From assembly GCF_019602855.1 (NCBI RefSeq), contig NZ_CP080767.1, positions 3,286,001-3,350,000 of the forward strand: a stretch of DNA of 64,000 bases, written 5' to 3'. The notes beneath the pieces are model-generated. The model was not told the DNA's origin and made no database searches. It saw nothing but the letters and a program-made list of their open reading frames with translations. The DNA comes from Cupriavidus pinatubonensis. Lineage in GTDB: Bacteria; Pseudomonadota; Gammaproteobacteria; Burkholderiales; Burkholderiaceae. Numbering within the stretch: the stretch's first letter is position 1; each line of letters starts with the position of its first letter. A program made the position numbers and the translations under genes. Positions 47,378-55,443 of this stretch are shown in pieces.

Positions 47378-48073
47378 ATGCTCGATCGTGAAGGCTTTCG
47401 CCCGAACGTCGGCATCATCCTCATCAACGCACGAAACGAGGTTTTCTGGGGCAAGCGAATCGGCGAGCATTCCTGGCAGTTTCCGCAAGGCGGCATCAAG
47501 TACGGCGAAACGCCCGAACAGGCCATGTATCGCGAACTGCATGAGGAGATCGGCCTGCTACCGGAGCACGTCAGGATCGTCGGTCGCACGCGCGACTGGT
47601 TGCGCTATGAGGTGCCGGACAAGTTCATCCGCCGCGAGATCCGCGGCCATTACAGGGGCCAGAAGCAGATCTGGTTCCTGCTGCGCATGGCAGGCAGGGA
47701 CTGTGACGTACACCTGCGCGCCACGGAGCATCCCGAGTTCGATGCCTGGCGGTGGAGCGACTACTGGGTGCCGCTGGAGGCAGTCATCGAGTTCAAGCGC
47801 GACGTGTACCAGCTTGCACTGACAGAGCTGTCGCGCTTCCTGAACCGCAATCCGCGCGTGCCGCTGAGCCCGTACGGCGTGCATCACGGCCGCCATGGCA
47901 GCGGGCAGCGGTATGCGCAGCAGCCCGGCCAGCCGCCCACGCTGGCGCAGCGCCGGCCGCTGCAGCCCGTCACGCAGGTCGCGCCTGTTGCACCGGCAGC
48001 GGAAGCGGTGCAGGCAGTGGAAAGCGATGCAGTTTTGCCGGCTACGCCGGCCCCCAACCCGACGGAGTCCTGA
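47378..48073 (+). CDS. rppH: RNA pyrophosphohydrolase (NUDIX)
   Basis: 231 residues. RppH core at 1-165: MLDREGFRPNVGIILINARN, WQFPQGGIKYGETPEQAMYR and the NUDIX box GGIKYGETPEQAMYRELHEE with IGL following, then WRWSDYWVPLEAVIEFKRDV. It removes pyrophosphate from 5'-triphosphate mRNA and so triggers decay. The last 65 residues are a proline/alanine/glutamine-rich extension, longer than in E. coli but usual in Burkholderiaceae. The stop overlaps the ATG of the lipoprotein gene. Confidence 0.94.
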   Translation: MLDREGFRPNVGIILINARNEVFWGKRIGEHSWQFPQGGIKYGETPEQAMYRELHEEIGLLPEHVRIVGRTRDWLRYEVPDKFIRREIRGHYRGQKQIWFLLRMAGRDCDVHLRATEHPEFDAWRWSDYWVPLEAVIEFKRDVYQLALTELSRFLNRNPRVPLSPYGVHHGRHGSGQRYAQQPGQPPTLAQRRPLQPVTQVAPVAPAAEAVQAVESDAVLPATPAPNPTES

Positions 48074-48654
48074 TGAATCGTGTTACCGGCCTGGGCCGCC
48101 GCGGCGGCCTGACCGCTGCTGGCCTGTTGCTTGCCGCCGCCTGCCTGGCACTGGCAGGCTGCAAGACCACCGGCAAGGAAATGCCCGAAGAAGAATCCAA
48201 GTGGATCAATCCGTTCGAGCCCAAGACCTTCAAGGAAGAAGAGGCCATTCTGCCAGCGCTGCCGCAGGATGCGAACCTGATTCCGTTCTCGGTCAACGGC
48301 ACCGGCAATCTCACGTTCGAGGTGGACGGCAAGTCGGTGTCGGTCGGCAACGACAAGGTGGTGCGGTTCACGGTGGTAATCAGCAGCTCGACGGGTGCGC
48401 GCAACGTGAATTACGAAGGCCTGCGCTGCGACGCCTTCGAGCGGCGGATCTACGCGACGCTCCCGGCAGGTGCCAAGGAATGGGAAGTGAACCGCGGCGA
48501 GTCTCGCGACAGCTGGATCCGCATGCAGACTTCGGCGCGCAACGCCTATGCGGCGACGCTGGCGACGGATTTCTTCTGCGAAGGCCGCACCGTGGCCGGT
48601 ACGCCGGAGAAAATGGTCCGCGACCTGAAGGACAGCGCACCGCACCGTCGCTGA
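48073..48654 (+). CDS. CNP1-like family lipoprotein
   Basis: 193 residues from ATG 48073, overlapping the rppH stop as TGATG; a longer in-frame extension lies inside rppH and is rejected. The signal is followed by a lipobox (LAAACLALAGCKTTG, Cys near residue 27), so it should be a lipoprotein. The mature domain (IPFSVNGTGNLTFEVDGKSV, VVRFTVVISSSTGARNVNYE, GLRCDAFERRIYATL) matches the CNP1-like family recalled from neisserial and betaproteobacterial proteins. Function unknown. A bidirectional terminator follows. Confidence 0.85.
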   Translation: MNRVTGLGRRGGLTAAGLLLAAACLALAGCKTTGKEMPEEESKWINPFEPKTFKEEEAILPALPQDANLIPFSVNGTGNLTFEVDGKSVSVGNDKVVRFTVVISSSTGARNVNYEGLRCDAFERRIYATLPAGAKEWEVNRGESRDSWIRMQTSARNAYAATLATDFFCEGRTVAGTPEKMVRDLKDSAPHRR

Positions 48655-48675
48655 ATGCCAGCCGGCTGAATGCAG

Positions 48676-48703
48676 AAAGGGCGATGCCTCGGCGTCGCCC
48701 TTT
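48676..48703. terminator. Bidirectional terminator between the CNP1-like gene and proB
   Basis: Stem AAAGGGCGAtGCC/GGCgTCGCCCTTT with a TC loop, followed by TTTTCTTTT on the + strand. It serves the rppH-lipoprotein unit and, with A-rich sequence on the other side, the convergent proB transcript. Confidence 0.8.
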
Positions 48704-48725
48704 TCTTTTGCGGCGTGATGCCGGC

Positions 48726-49844
48726 TCAGACCAGCACGAGGTTGTCCCGGTGGATCAGTTCGGGTTCGTTCAGGTGGCCGAGCACCGACTCGATCTCCGA
48801 CGACGGCTTGCGCGCGATCAGGCGGGCCTCGGCGCTCGAATAGTTGGTGATGCCGCGCGCCACTTCGCGCCCGTCCGCGCCGACACAGGCAATTACCTCG
48901 CCGCGCGCGAACTCGCCCTGCACTTCGACCACGCCGATCGGCAGCAGTGACTTGCCGCCGCTCGTCAGCTTTTCGACGGCGCCGGCGTCGATGACCACGC
49001 GGCCGCGCAGCTGCAAGTGATCTGCCATCCACTGTTTGCGCGCGGTCAGGCGGCCGGTCGGCGCCAGCAGTTGCGTGCCAATGGCCTCACCGGCTGCCAG
49101 GCGTTCGAGCACGTTGGCCTCACGGCCAGACGCAATGGTCGTGTGCGCGCCTGACTTGGCCGCGCGCTTGGCCGCGAGGATCTTGGTCAGCATGCCGCCC
49201 CGGCCGATCGATGTACCGGCGCCGCCCGCCATCTGCTCCAGCTCGGGCGTGCCGGCCAGCGCCTCGTCGACGAACTCGGCATTCGGGTCCTTGCGCGGAT
49301 CAGCGGTGTAGAGCCCACGCTGGTCGGTCAGGATGACCAGCGCATCGCCTTCGATCAGGTTGGTGACCAGCGCGCCAAGCGTGTCGTTGTCGCCGAACTT
49401 GATTTCGTCGGTAACCACGGTGTCGTTCTCGTTGATGATCGGCACGACGCCGAGAGACAGCAGCGTGAGCAGCGTGGAACGTGCGTTCAGGTAGCGTTCG
49501 CGGTCGGCCAGATCGGCGTGGGTCAGCAGCACCTGCGCGGTGCGGATGCCATAGCGGCCGAACTGGCTTTCGTAGACCTGCGCCAGGCCCATCTGGCCAA
49601 CGGCGGCGGCGGCTTGCAGTTCGTGGATTTCACGCGGTCGGCGTACCCAGCCCAGGCGTTGCATGCCCTCGGCAATGGCGCCGGAACTAACCAGCACCAC
49701 TTCCTTGCCGATCGAACGCAGCTTTGCGATCTGCGCCGCCCAGCGCGCAATGGCGTCGTAGTCCAATCCCTTGCCGTCGTTGGTGACCAGGCTGGAGCCA
49801 ACCTTGACGACGATACGTTTTGCCTGGGCAATGACCGATTGCAT
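48726..49844 (-). CDS. proB: Glutamate 5-kinase
   Basis: 372 residues. Amino-acid-kinase domain at 8-260 (IVVKVGSSLVTNDGKGLDYD, EVVLVSSGAIAEGMQRLGW, VPIINENDTVVTDEIKFGDN, IGRGGMLTKILAAKRAAKSG) and a C-terminal PUA domain (about 280-365, GGKSLLPIGVVEVQGEFARG). It phosphorylates glutamate in the first step of proline synthesis. The order rplU-rpmA-obgE-proB is standard in betaproteobacteria. It is separated from obgE by 85 bases with a hairpin. Confidence 0.95.
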   Translation of the reverse strand: MQSVIAQAKRIVVKVGSSLVTNDGKGLDYDAIARWAAQIAKLRSIGKEVVLVSSGAIAEGMQRLGWVRRPREIHELQAAAAVGQMGLAQVYESQFGRYGIRTAQVLLTHADLADRERYLNARSTLLTLLSLGVVPIINENDTVVTDEIKFGDNDTLGALVTNLIEGDALVILTDQRGLYTADPRKDPNAEFVDEALAGTPELEQMAGGAGTSIGRGGMLTKILAAKRAAKSGAHTTIASGREANVLERLAAGEAIGTQLLAPTGRLTARKQWMADHLQLRGRVVIDAGAVEKLTSGGKSLLPIGVVEVQGEFARGEVIACVGADGREVARGITNYSSAEARLIARKPSSEIESVLGHLNEPELIHRDNLVLV

Positions 49845-49893
49845 GGCGAGAAATCCTGTCTCCGGGGGGCTTTTCTGGCATCCCCAATGGTGA

Positions 49894-49918
49894 TCCCTCG
49901 CCCCGCATGGGCGAGGGA
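49894..49918 (-). terminator. Hairpin between obgE and proB
   Basis: Stem TCCCTCGCC/GGCGAGGGA with a 7-base loop, 12 bases past the obgE stop. No T-tract follows on the minus strand, so it may attenuate rather than end the transcript going into proB. Confidence 0.5.
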
Positions 49919-49929
49919 GAAAAGCTGGC

Positions 49930-51027
49930 TTACTGCTCGTGACCGTCGTGGTCGACGTTATGCAGGCGCTCGTCGAGGCGGATATCGGGCTCGGCCAGCG
50001 CTGCGGCCTCTTCAGCCTTGAGCGCTGCCAGGTGGTCCTTGATCGCGTAGATCAACTCGCGGCAGCCGTCGCCGGTCAGCGCGGAGATCTGGAACACCGG
50101 GCCCTTCCACTTGTAGCGCTTGATGAAGTCCTTCACGCGCGTGGCGCGCTCTTCCTCGGGCACTACGTCGAGCTTGTTCAGCACGAGCCAGCGCGGCTTG
50201 TCGTAGAGCGTTTCGTCGTACTTCTTGAGCTCGTTGACGATGGCCTTGGCTTCCGCCACGGGATCCACGGCTTCATCAAACGGCGCGAGGTCAACGATGT
50301 GCAGCAACAGGCCCGTACGCTGCAGATGGCGCAGGAACTGGTGGCCGAGGCCAGCGCCTTCGGCCGCGCCTTCGATCAGGCCCGGAATGTCGGCCACCAC
50401 GAAAGACTGCTCATGGTCGACGCGCACCACACCCAGGTTCGGGTGCAGCGTGGTGAACGGGTAGTCCGCCACCTTCGGCCGCGCGTTCGAGATATGCGAG
50501 ATGAACGTCGACTTGCCGGCGTTGGGCATGCCCAGCAGGCCGACGTCGGCCAGCACCTTGAGTTCGAGCTTGAGCATGCGGCGCTCGCCCGGCTTGCCGT
50601 CAACCTGCTGGCGCGGCGCGCGGTTGGTACTGGACTTGAAATGCAGGTTGCCCCAGCCACCCATGCCGCCTTCGGCCAGGCAGACCTTCTGGCCGTGCTC
50701 GGTCAGGTCGGCGATCAGCTCGCCGGTGTCCATGTCGGTGATCAGCGTACCGACCGGCATGCGCAACGTGACGTCGTCGCCGGCCGCACCGTAGCAGTCG
50801 GAGCCACGGCCGTTTTCACCGTTGCGCGCCACGTGCTTCTTCGCGTAGCGGAAGTCGATCAGCGTATTGATGTTGCGGTCCGCCACGGCGAACACGCTGC
50901 CACCCCGGCCGCCGTCGCCGCCATCCGGACCACCGAAGGGCACAAACTTCTCGCGCCGGAACGAGGCGCTGCCATTGCCGCCGTTGCCGGCGATGGCTTC
51001 GATTCGGGCTTCGTCGATGAACTTCAT
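49930..51027 (-). CDS. obgE: Obg-family GTPase
   Basis: 365 residues. Obg fold at 1-158 with glycine-rich loops ([40 protein letters not shown]). G domain: P-loop [18 protein letters not shown] (about 163-180), switch and [20 protein letters not shown], and [10 protein letters not shown] as the base-recognition motif. It binds the large ribosomal subunit and couples ribosome assembly to growth and stress. It lies directly downstream of rplU-rpmA, with a terminator in between. The short acidic/His-rich tail (NVDHDGHEQ) is typical. Confidence 0.96.
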
Positions 51028-51100
51028 GATGGGTTTCCGTGATGGAGCCAGGTGACCGGGCGGGTGACTGGCATTGACTATTTATATTGTCGCCAGAAAC

Positions 51101-51128
51101 AAAAAAGCCCCGCAAGCGTTGCGGGGCC
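51101..51128 (-). terminator. Rho-independent terminator after rpmA
   Basis: Stem GCCCCGCAA/TTGCGGGGC with loop GCG, followed on the minus strand by six T residues. It ends the rplU-rpmA transcript 22 bases beyond the rpmA stop. Confidence 0.9.
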
Positions 51129-51149
51129 TTCGTGCTGCAAAGGCTGTTA

Positions 51150-51410
51150 TCAGGCCGCCGGGACGACGCTGACGTGCTGCTTCTTGGCAGGGCCCTTGAC
51201 GGCGAATTGCACGTGGCCGTCGACCAGTGCAAACAGGGTGTGGTCCTTGCCCACGCCCACGTTGTCACCGGCGTGCACGCGGGTGCCGCGTTGGCGGATG
51301 ATGATGCCGCCGGCGTTGATGGCCTGGCCACCAAACACCTTCACGCCCAGACGCTTCGATTCGGAATCACGGCCGTTCCGCGTGGAACCGCCGCCTTTTT
51401 TCTGTGCCAT
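51150..51410 (-). CDS. rpmA: Ribosomal protein bL27
   Basis: 86 residues with the canonical start MAQKKGGGSTRNGRDSESKR and GVKVFGGQAINAGGIIIRQR. Its flexible basic N-terminus reaches the peptidyl-transferase centre. It follows rplU by 39 bases. Normal length, no oddity. Confidence 0.97.
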   Translation of the reverse strand: MAQKKGGGSTRNGRDSESKRLGVKVFGGQAINAGGIIIRQRGTRVHAGDNVGVGKDHTLFALVDGHVQFAVKGPAKKQHVSVVPAA

Positions 51411-51449
51411 GTCTTACTCCTGTCGCTTTACCGGGTTACGTTCGAATGA

Positions 51450-51761
51450 TCAGGCGTTGATCGCTTCGATGCGCAGCTCGGTGTAATTCTGACGATGGCC
51501 CTGACGCTTCTGGTAGTGCTTGCGACGGCGCATCTTGAAGATCTTCACCTTGTCGTGACGACCTTGGGAGATAACGGTAGCCTTGACGGAAGCCCCGCTA
51601 ACCAGCGGCGTACCAAACTTGATTTGGTCGCCGGCGCCCACTGCGAGCACCTGGTCGAGCGTGATTTCTGCGCCAATGTCTGCCGGTATCTGTTCTACTT
51701 TAAGTTTTTCGCCAGCAGCAACCTTGTATTGCTTGCCGCCGGTTTTTACGACCGCGTACAT
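51450..51761 (-). CDS. rplU: Ribosomal protein bL21
   Basis: 103 residues from ATG 51761 (MYAVVKTGGKQYKVAAGEKL), preceded by GAGAGGTTCG; the longer frame is rejected as all bL21 proteins start at this motif. FKMRRRKHYQKRQGHRQNYT is the rRNA-binding signature. First gene of the rplU-rpmA unit. Confidence 0.97.
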   Translation of the reverse strand: MYAVVKTGGKQYKVAAGEKLKVEQIPADIGAEITLDQVLAVGAGDQIKFGTPLVSGASVKATVISQGRHDKVKIFKMRRRKHYQKRQGHRQNYTELRIEAINA

Positions 51762-52001
51762 TGTCGAACCTCTCGGATGTGAATAAAACGCCGATGACCT
51801 GCACCAGAGCGCTTGCGCGCCCCGCATTTGGGCGCTTGCGCGCATGGTGAGGCCCGGTTATCTCCCACCGGTCAGCAGCCGCAAAACGGGCAAAGCAACC
51901 GGAGGAAACCGCGTATTGTAAACGAGGCCACGGAAAAACGCAAAGAAAACAGGCACATAGCCTGTCCGGCGACGCCTTGCGCACTTCTGCGCCAACGAGG
52001 A

Positions 52002-52097
52002 TCAGGTCAGATCGGCCAGCAGAAAGCCCGCCAGTGCGGCAAACGCCACCCACCAGGCCGTGCGGCGGACATTGCGGCGGGACATGGGCTTGTTCAT
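52002..52097 (-). CDS. Possible 31-residue membrane protein
   Basis: ATG 52097 opens MNKPMSRRNVRRTAWWVAFA and continues ALAGFLLADLT: a basic head and one hydrophobic helix, typical of small inner-membrane proteins. TATAAT lies only seven bases before the ATG, so a transcript from that box would be nearly leaderless, and no ribosome binding site is seen. It is alternatively just promoter DNA of the rplU operon. Confidence 0.35.
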   Translation of the reverse strand: MNKPMSRRNVRRTAWWVAFAALAGFLLADLT

Positions 52098-52170
52098 GTC
52101 CGGATTATAGTCCGCCGCTACCCGCATCCCCCGAACGGGGACAGCCATTGGCGTGAACCACGTTCGCATC

Positions 52171-52176
52171 GCATAT
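52171..52176 (+). promoter_or_regulatory. Probable -10 box of ispB
   Basis: TATAAT in CGCATATAATCG, about 25 bases upstream of the ispB start. No well-spaced -35 is visible. With the divergent TATAAT at 52103-52108 it makes a back-to-back promoter region for ispB and rplU. Confidence 0.45.
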
Positions 52177-52198
52177 AATCGTCCGGTTTTGCGTAACG

Positions 52199-53185
52199 GT
52201 GATCATCTTGACCCAGCCTTCCGCCACTGCCTTGCTTGCCCCGGTCGCTGCAGACATGCGCGCGGTCGATGCGGTCATCCGTCAACGGCTGTCTTCTGAA
52301 GTTCCACTGATCGAACAGATCGGCGAATACATCATCAGTGCCGGCGGCAAGCGCCTGCGCCCGGTGATCCTGCTGATGTCGGCACGCGCGTTTGGCTACG
52401 ACGGCAACCGCCACCATGAGCTCGCAGCCGTCGTCGAGTTCATCCACACCGCCACGCTGCTGCATGACGATGTGGTCGATGAATCCGAACTGCGCCGCGG
52501 CCGCGAGACCGCCAACGCGGTGTTCGGCAACGCCGCCAGCGTGCTGGTCGGCGACTTCCTTTATTCGCGCGCATTCCAGATGATGGTCGATGCGGGCAGC
52601 ATGCGAATCATGGAGATTCTGTCCAACGCGACCAACGTGATCGCCGAAGGCGAAGTGCTGCAGCTGCTGAACATGCACGATCCCGACGTCACGATCGAAC
52701 GCTACCTGCAAGTGATCCGCTACAAGACGGCCAAGCTGTTCGAGGCCTCCGCCCAGCTTGGCGCGGTGCTGGCCGGTGCGGACGCCGCCATGGAAGAAGC
52801 CGCCGCCGAGTACGGCCGCCGTATCGGCACCGCGTTCCAGCTCATCGATGACATGCTCGACTACACCGCGAGTGCCGAGCAGATGGGCAAGAACGCCGGC
52901 GACGACCTTCGCGAAGGCAAGCCGACGCTGCCGCTGCTGCACCTGCTCGAGTACGGCACGCCGGAGCAGCGCGTGCTGGCGCGCGAAGCGATCGTGCAAG
53001 GCGGCACCGAGCATTTCGACGCAGTGTTCTCGGCCATCCATGCGAGCGGCGCGCTCGATGTCACGTTCGAAGCGGCACGCCGCGAAGCCGAAGCCGCCGA
53101 GAAGGCTGCGCAGCAGTTCCCGGCGTCCGACTGGAAAGACACGCTGATCGCGCTGTGCGAGTTCTCGCTGCAGCGGCAATCCTGA
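52199..53185 (+). CDS. ispB: Polyprenyl (octaprenyl) diphosphate synthase
   Basis: 328 residues from GTG 52199. A TTG at 52208 (giving MTQPSATALL) follows GGTGA at good spacing and may be the real start. It has both aspartate-rich motifs of all-trans prenyl synthases: LLHDDVVDESELRRGR (about 82-97) and FQLIDDMLDYTASAEQMGKN (about 207-226), with GGKRLRPVILLMSARAFGYD near the start. It makes the ubiquinone side chain. Chain length cannot be proved; octaprenyl is usual for the group. It diverges from the rplU operon. Confidence 0.93.
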   Translation: MIILTQPSATALLAPVAADMRAVDAVIRQRLSSEVPLIEQIGEYIISAGGKRLRPVILLMSARAFGYDGNRHHELAAVVEFIHTATLLHDDVVDESELRRGRETANAVFGNAASVLVGDFLYSRAFQMMVDAGSMRIMEILSNATNVIAEGEVLQLLNMHDPDVTIERYLQVIRYKTAKLFEASAQLGAVLAGADAAMEEAAAEYGRRIGTAFQLIDDMLDYTASAEQMGKNAGDDLREGKPTLPLLHLLEYGTPEQRVLAREAIVQGGTEHFDAVFSAIHASGALDVTFEAARREAEAAEKAAQQFPASDWKDTLIALCEFSLQRQS

Positions 53186-53249
53186 AATTGCCGCCAGCCT
53201 CTTCCCTTCCGGAAGAAACGCTGTTAAAGTTACGTTCTTTGCTGCTGAC

Positions 53250-53263
53250 GCTAACGTGTTAGC
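53250..53263. promoter_or_regulatory. Palindrome upstream of tRNA-Pro
   Basis: GCTAACGTGTTAGC is a 6-bp inverted repeat with a 2-bp spacer, 30 bases before the tRNA. The segment TTAGCAACA also occurs twice (around 53259 and 53279). It may be part of the tRNA promoter region; no function is established. Confidence 0.25.
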
Positions 53264-53292
53264 AACAAAGCAGAGTATTAGCAACAGAATTT

Positions 53293-53369
53293 CGGGGTGT
53301 AGCTTAGCCTGGTAGAGCGCTACGTTCGGGACGTAGAGGCCGGAGGTTCGAATCCTCTCACCCCGACCA
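53293..53369 (+). tRNA. tRNA-Pro (anticodon CGG)
   Basis: A 77-base cloverleaf with acceptor CGGGGTG pairing with CACCCCG, discriminator A and encoded CCA. The D arm is AGCTTAGCCTGGTAGAGCG. Anticodon arm CTACG-TTCGGGA-CGTAG has CGG at positions 34-36, reading CCG proline codons, and GGAGGTTCGAATCCTC is the T arm. A strong terminator follows. Confidence 0.96.
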
Positions 53370-53402
53370 GAATTCATGGCCATGCAGTACTGGGCCAGCA
53401 AG

Positions 53403-53430
53403 AAGCCGCACAGCAATGTGCGGCTTTTTT
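53403..53430 (+). terminator. Terminator of the tRNA-Pro transcript
   Basis: Perfect 10-bp stem AAGCCGCACA/TGTGCGGCTT with loop GCAA, followed by further T residues (6 T in total at the stem end). It lies 34 bases after the tRNA. Confidence 0.9.
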
Positions 53431-53668
53431 GTTTTCTGCGTCGCCTTCTTCGCGAGCCTTCTCGCGGCACCGATATTCCGCCCATCAGCCGCTACTGCGC
53501 TGCCGCGCCCGCTCCCCGCGCAAGTAGGGTTGCGCCCGTGTCGCACAAATGCCGACACCGTCCATTTGTCGCCTTTACAAAAAGTGACCCCGGCGGCAAA
53601 CTGCGCCGATCCGGGGCCCATGGCCCCGACCGGCGCCTCCGGGCGCAATGCACTACCTGGTCCCTGCC

Positions 53669-55408
53669 ATGACACTTGGTCTCGCCCTTGCACAGAGCCG
53701 TCGTATCGCCCCCGCGCTGCTCGCCCAACTTGAGCAGTCGGCACGCGAAAAGCAGACGCAGCTGATCGACGAGATCGTTGGCACCGGCACCATGACCGCG
53801 CACGACGTCGCACTGTTCGCCGCCGACAAGTATCAGCTTCCACTGCTCGATCTCAGCCAGTACAACATGAACAAGGTGCCGTCCGCGCTGGCCGGCAACC
53901 GCGAATTCCACGCGCACCGCCTGCTGCCGCTGGGGCGGCGCGAGAACCGCCTTGTCGTGGCCATGTCGGACCCGTCCAACCAGGCGGGACTCGACGCCAT
54001 CAAGCAGAAGTACAACCTGCCGCTCGACACCGTGGTGGTGGAGCACGACAAGCTGATGAAGCATGTGCGTTCCGCCGGCGAAGCGCTGGGCACGCTCAAG
54101 GACGTTGCGCCCGGCACGCCCACTGAGCGCAAGATGATCGAATACGATCCGGTCGCCGCCGCCGCGCAGCGGCCCCGCACGGGCGCCACCAACGACATCG
54201 ACGATGCGCCGGTCGTGCGCTTCCTGCAGAAGCTGCTGACCGAAGCCTTCCACCGCGGCGCGTCGGACTTGCACTTCGAGCCGTTCGAGACCTTCTACCG
54301 CATCCGCTTCCGCGTGGACGGCGTGCTGCACGAGGTCGCGCGGCCGCCGCTCGATATTCGCGACAAGATCGCCACGCGCATCAAGGTGCTGTCGCGCCTG
54401 GACATTTCTGAAAAGCGCGTGCCGCAGGACGGCCGCATGAAGCTGCTGATCGCGCTGCCCAAGGACAAGGACAAGGACGGCAAGGACAAGGAAACCGTCG
54501 AGAAGGCGGTGGACTTCCGCGTGTCGACGCTGCCCACGCTCTTCGGCGAGAAGATCGTGATGCGTATCCTGGAATCATCGTCCGACAAGCTCGATATCGA
54601 CCAGCTCGGCTACGAGCCCGAACAGAAGGCGCTGCTGCTGGAAACCATCAAGCGGCCCTACGGCATGATCCTGGTGACCGGGCCGACCGGCAGCGGCAAG
54701 ACCGTGTCGCTCTATACGTTCCTGAACCTGCTGAACCAGGGCGATATCAATATCTCGACCGCTGAGGACCCGGCTGAAATCCAGCTGCCCGGCATCAACC
54801 AGGTCAACGTCAACGACAAAGCCGGCCTGACCTTTGCCGCGGCGCTGCGTTCGTTCCTGCGGCAGGATCCGGACATCATCATGGTCGGCGAAATCCGCGA
54901 CCTGGAAACCGCCGATATCTCGATCAAGGCCGCGCAGACAGGCCACCTGGTGCTGTCGACGCTGCACACCAACGATGCGCCGACCACGCTCACGCGACTG
55001 ATGAACATGGGCGTGGCGCCGTTCAACATCGCATCGAGCGTGCTGCTGATCACGGCGCAGCGCCTGGCGCGGCGGCTGTGCACCTGCAAGAAGCCCGGCA
55101 CGATCCCGCGCGAAGCGCTGCTCGACGCCGGGTTCAAGGAACCGCAGCTCGACGGTAGCTGGCAGCCGTACCATCCGGTCGGCTGCGAGCGCTGCAATGG
55201 CAGCGGCTACAAGGGACGCTGCGGCATCTACCAGGTTATGCCGATCACCGAGGCGATGCAGCAGATCATCCTGTCGCACGGTACGGCGCTGCAGATTGCC
55301 GAGCAGGCGCGGCGCGACGGCGTGCTATCGTTGCGGGAAGCTGGCCTGCTCAAGGTCAAGCAAGGGGTCACGTCACTCGAAGAAGTGCTGGCCACCACCA
55401 ATTCATAA
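53669..55408 (+). CDS. pilB: Type IV pilus extension ATPase PilB
   Basis: About 579 residues from ATG 53669; an ATG at 53648 adds seven residues and cannot be excluded. N-terminal PilB/GspE domain (about 1-150), then the ATPase: GPTGSGKTVSLYTFLNLL (Walker A, about 337), Asp box and Walker B VGEIRDLETADISIKAAQTG, and the His box STLHTNDAPTTLTRLMNMG. A zinc-binding tetracysteine motif (CTCKKPG and CERCNGSGYKGRCG) lies near the C-terminus. The hexamer drives pilin polymerisation at the inner membrane. pilC and pilD follow. Its expression is probably independent of PilSR, which controls pilin. Confidence 0.94.
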   Translation: MTLGLALAQSRRIAPALLAQLEQSAREKQTQLIDEIVGTGTMTAHDVALFAADKYQLPLLDLSQYNMNKVPSALAGNREFHAHRLLPLGRRENRLVVAMSDPSNQAGLDAIKQKYNLPLDTVVVEHDKLMKHVRSAGEALGTLKDVAPGTPTERKMIEYDPVAAAAQRPRTGATNDIDDAPVVRFLQKLLTEAFHRGASDLHFEPFETFYRIRFRVDGVLHEVARPPLDIRDKIATRIKVLSRLDISEKRVPQDGRMKLLIALPKDKDKDGKDKETVEKAVDFRVSTLPTLFGEKIVMRILESSSDKLDIDQLGYEPEQKALLLETIKRPYGMILVTGPTGSGKTVSLYTFLNLLNQGDINISTAEDPAEIQLPGINQVNVNDKAGLTFAAALRSFLRQDPDIIMVGEIRDLETADISIKAAQTGHLVLSTLHTNDAPTTLTRLMNMGVAPFNIASSVLLITAQRLARRLCTCKKPGTIPREALLDAGFKEPQLDGSWQPYHPVGCERCNGSGYKGRCGIYQVMPITEAMQQIILSHGTALQIAEQARRDGVLSLREAGLLKVKQGVTSLEEVLATTNS

Positions 55409-55443
55409 AACTACAGACAAAACATTCATGTCGGGGGTCGATC

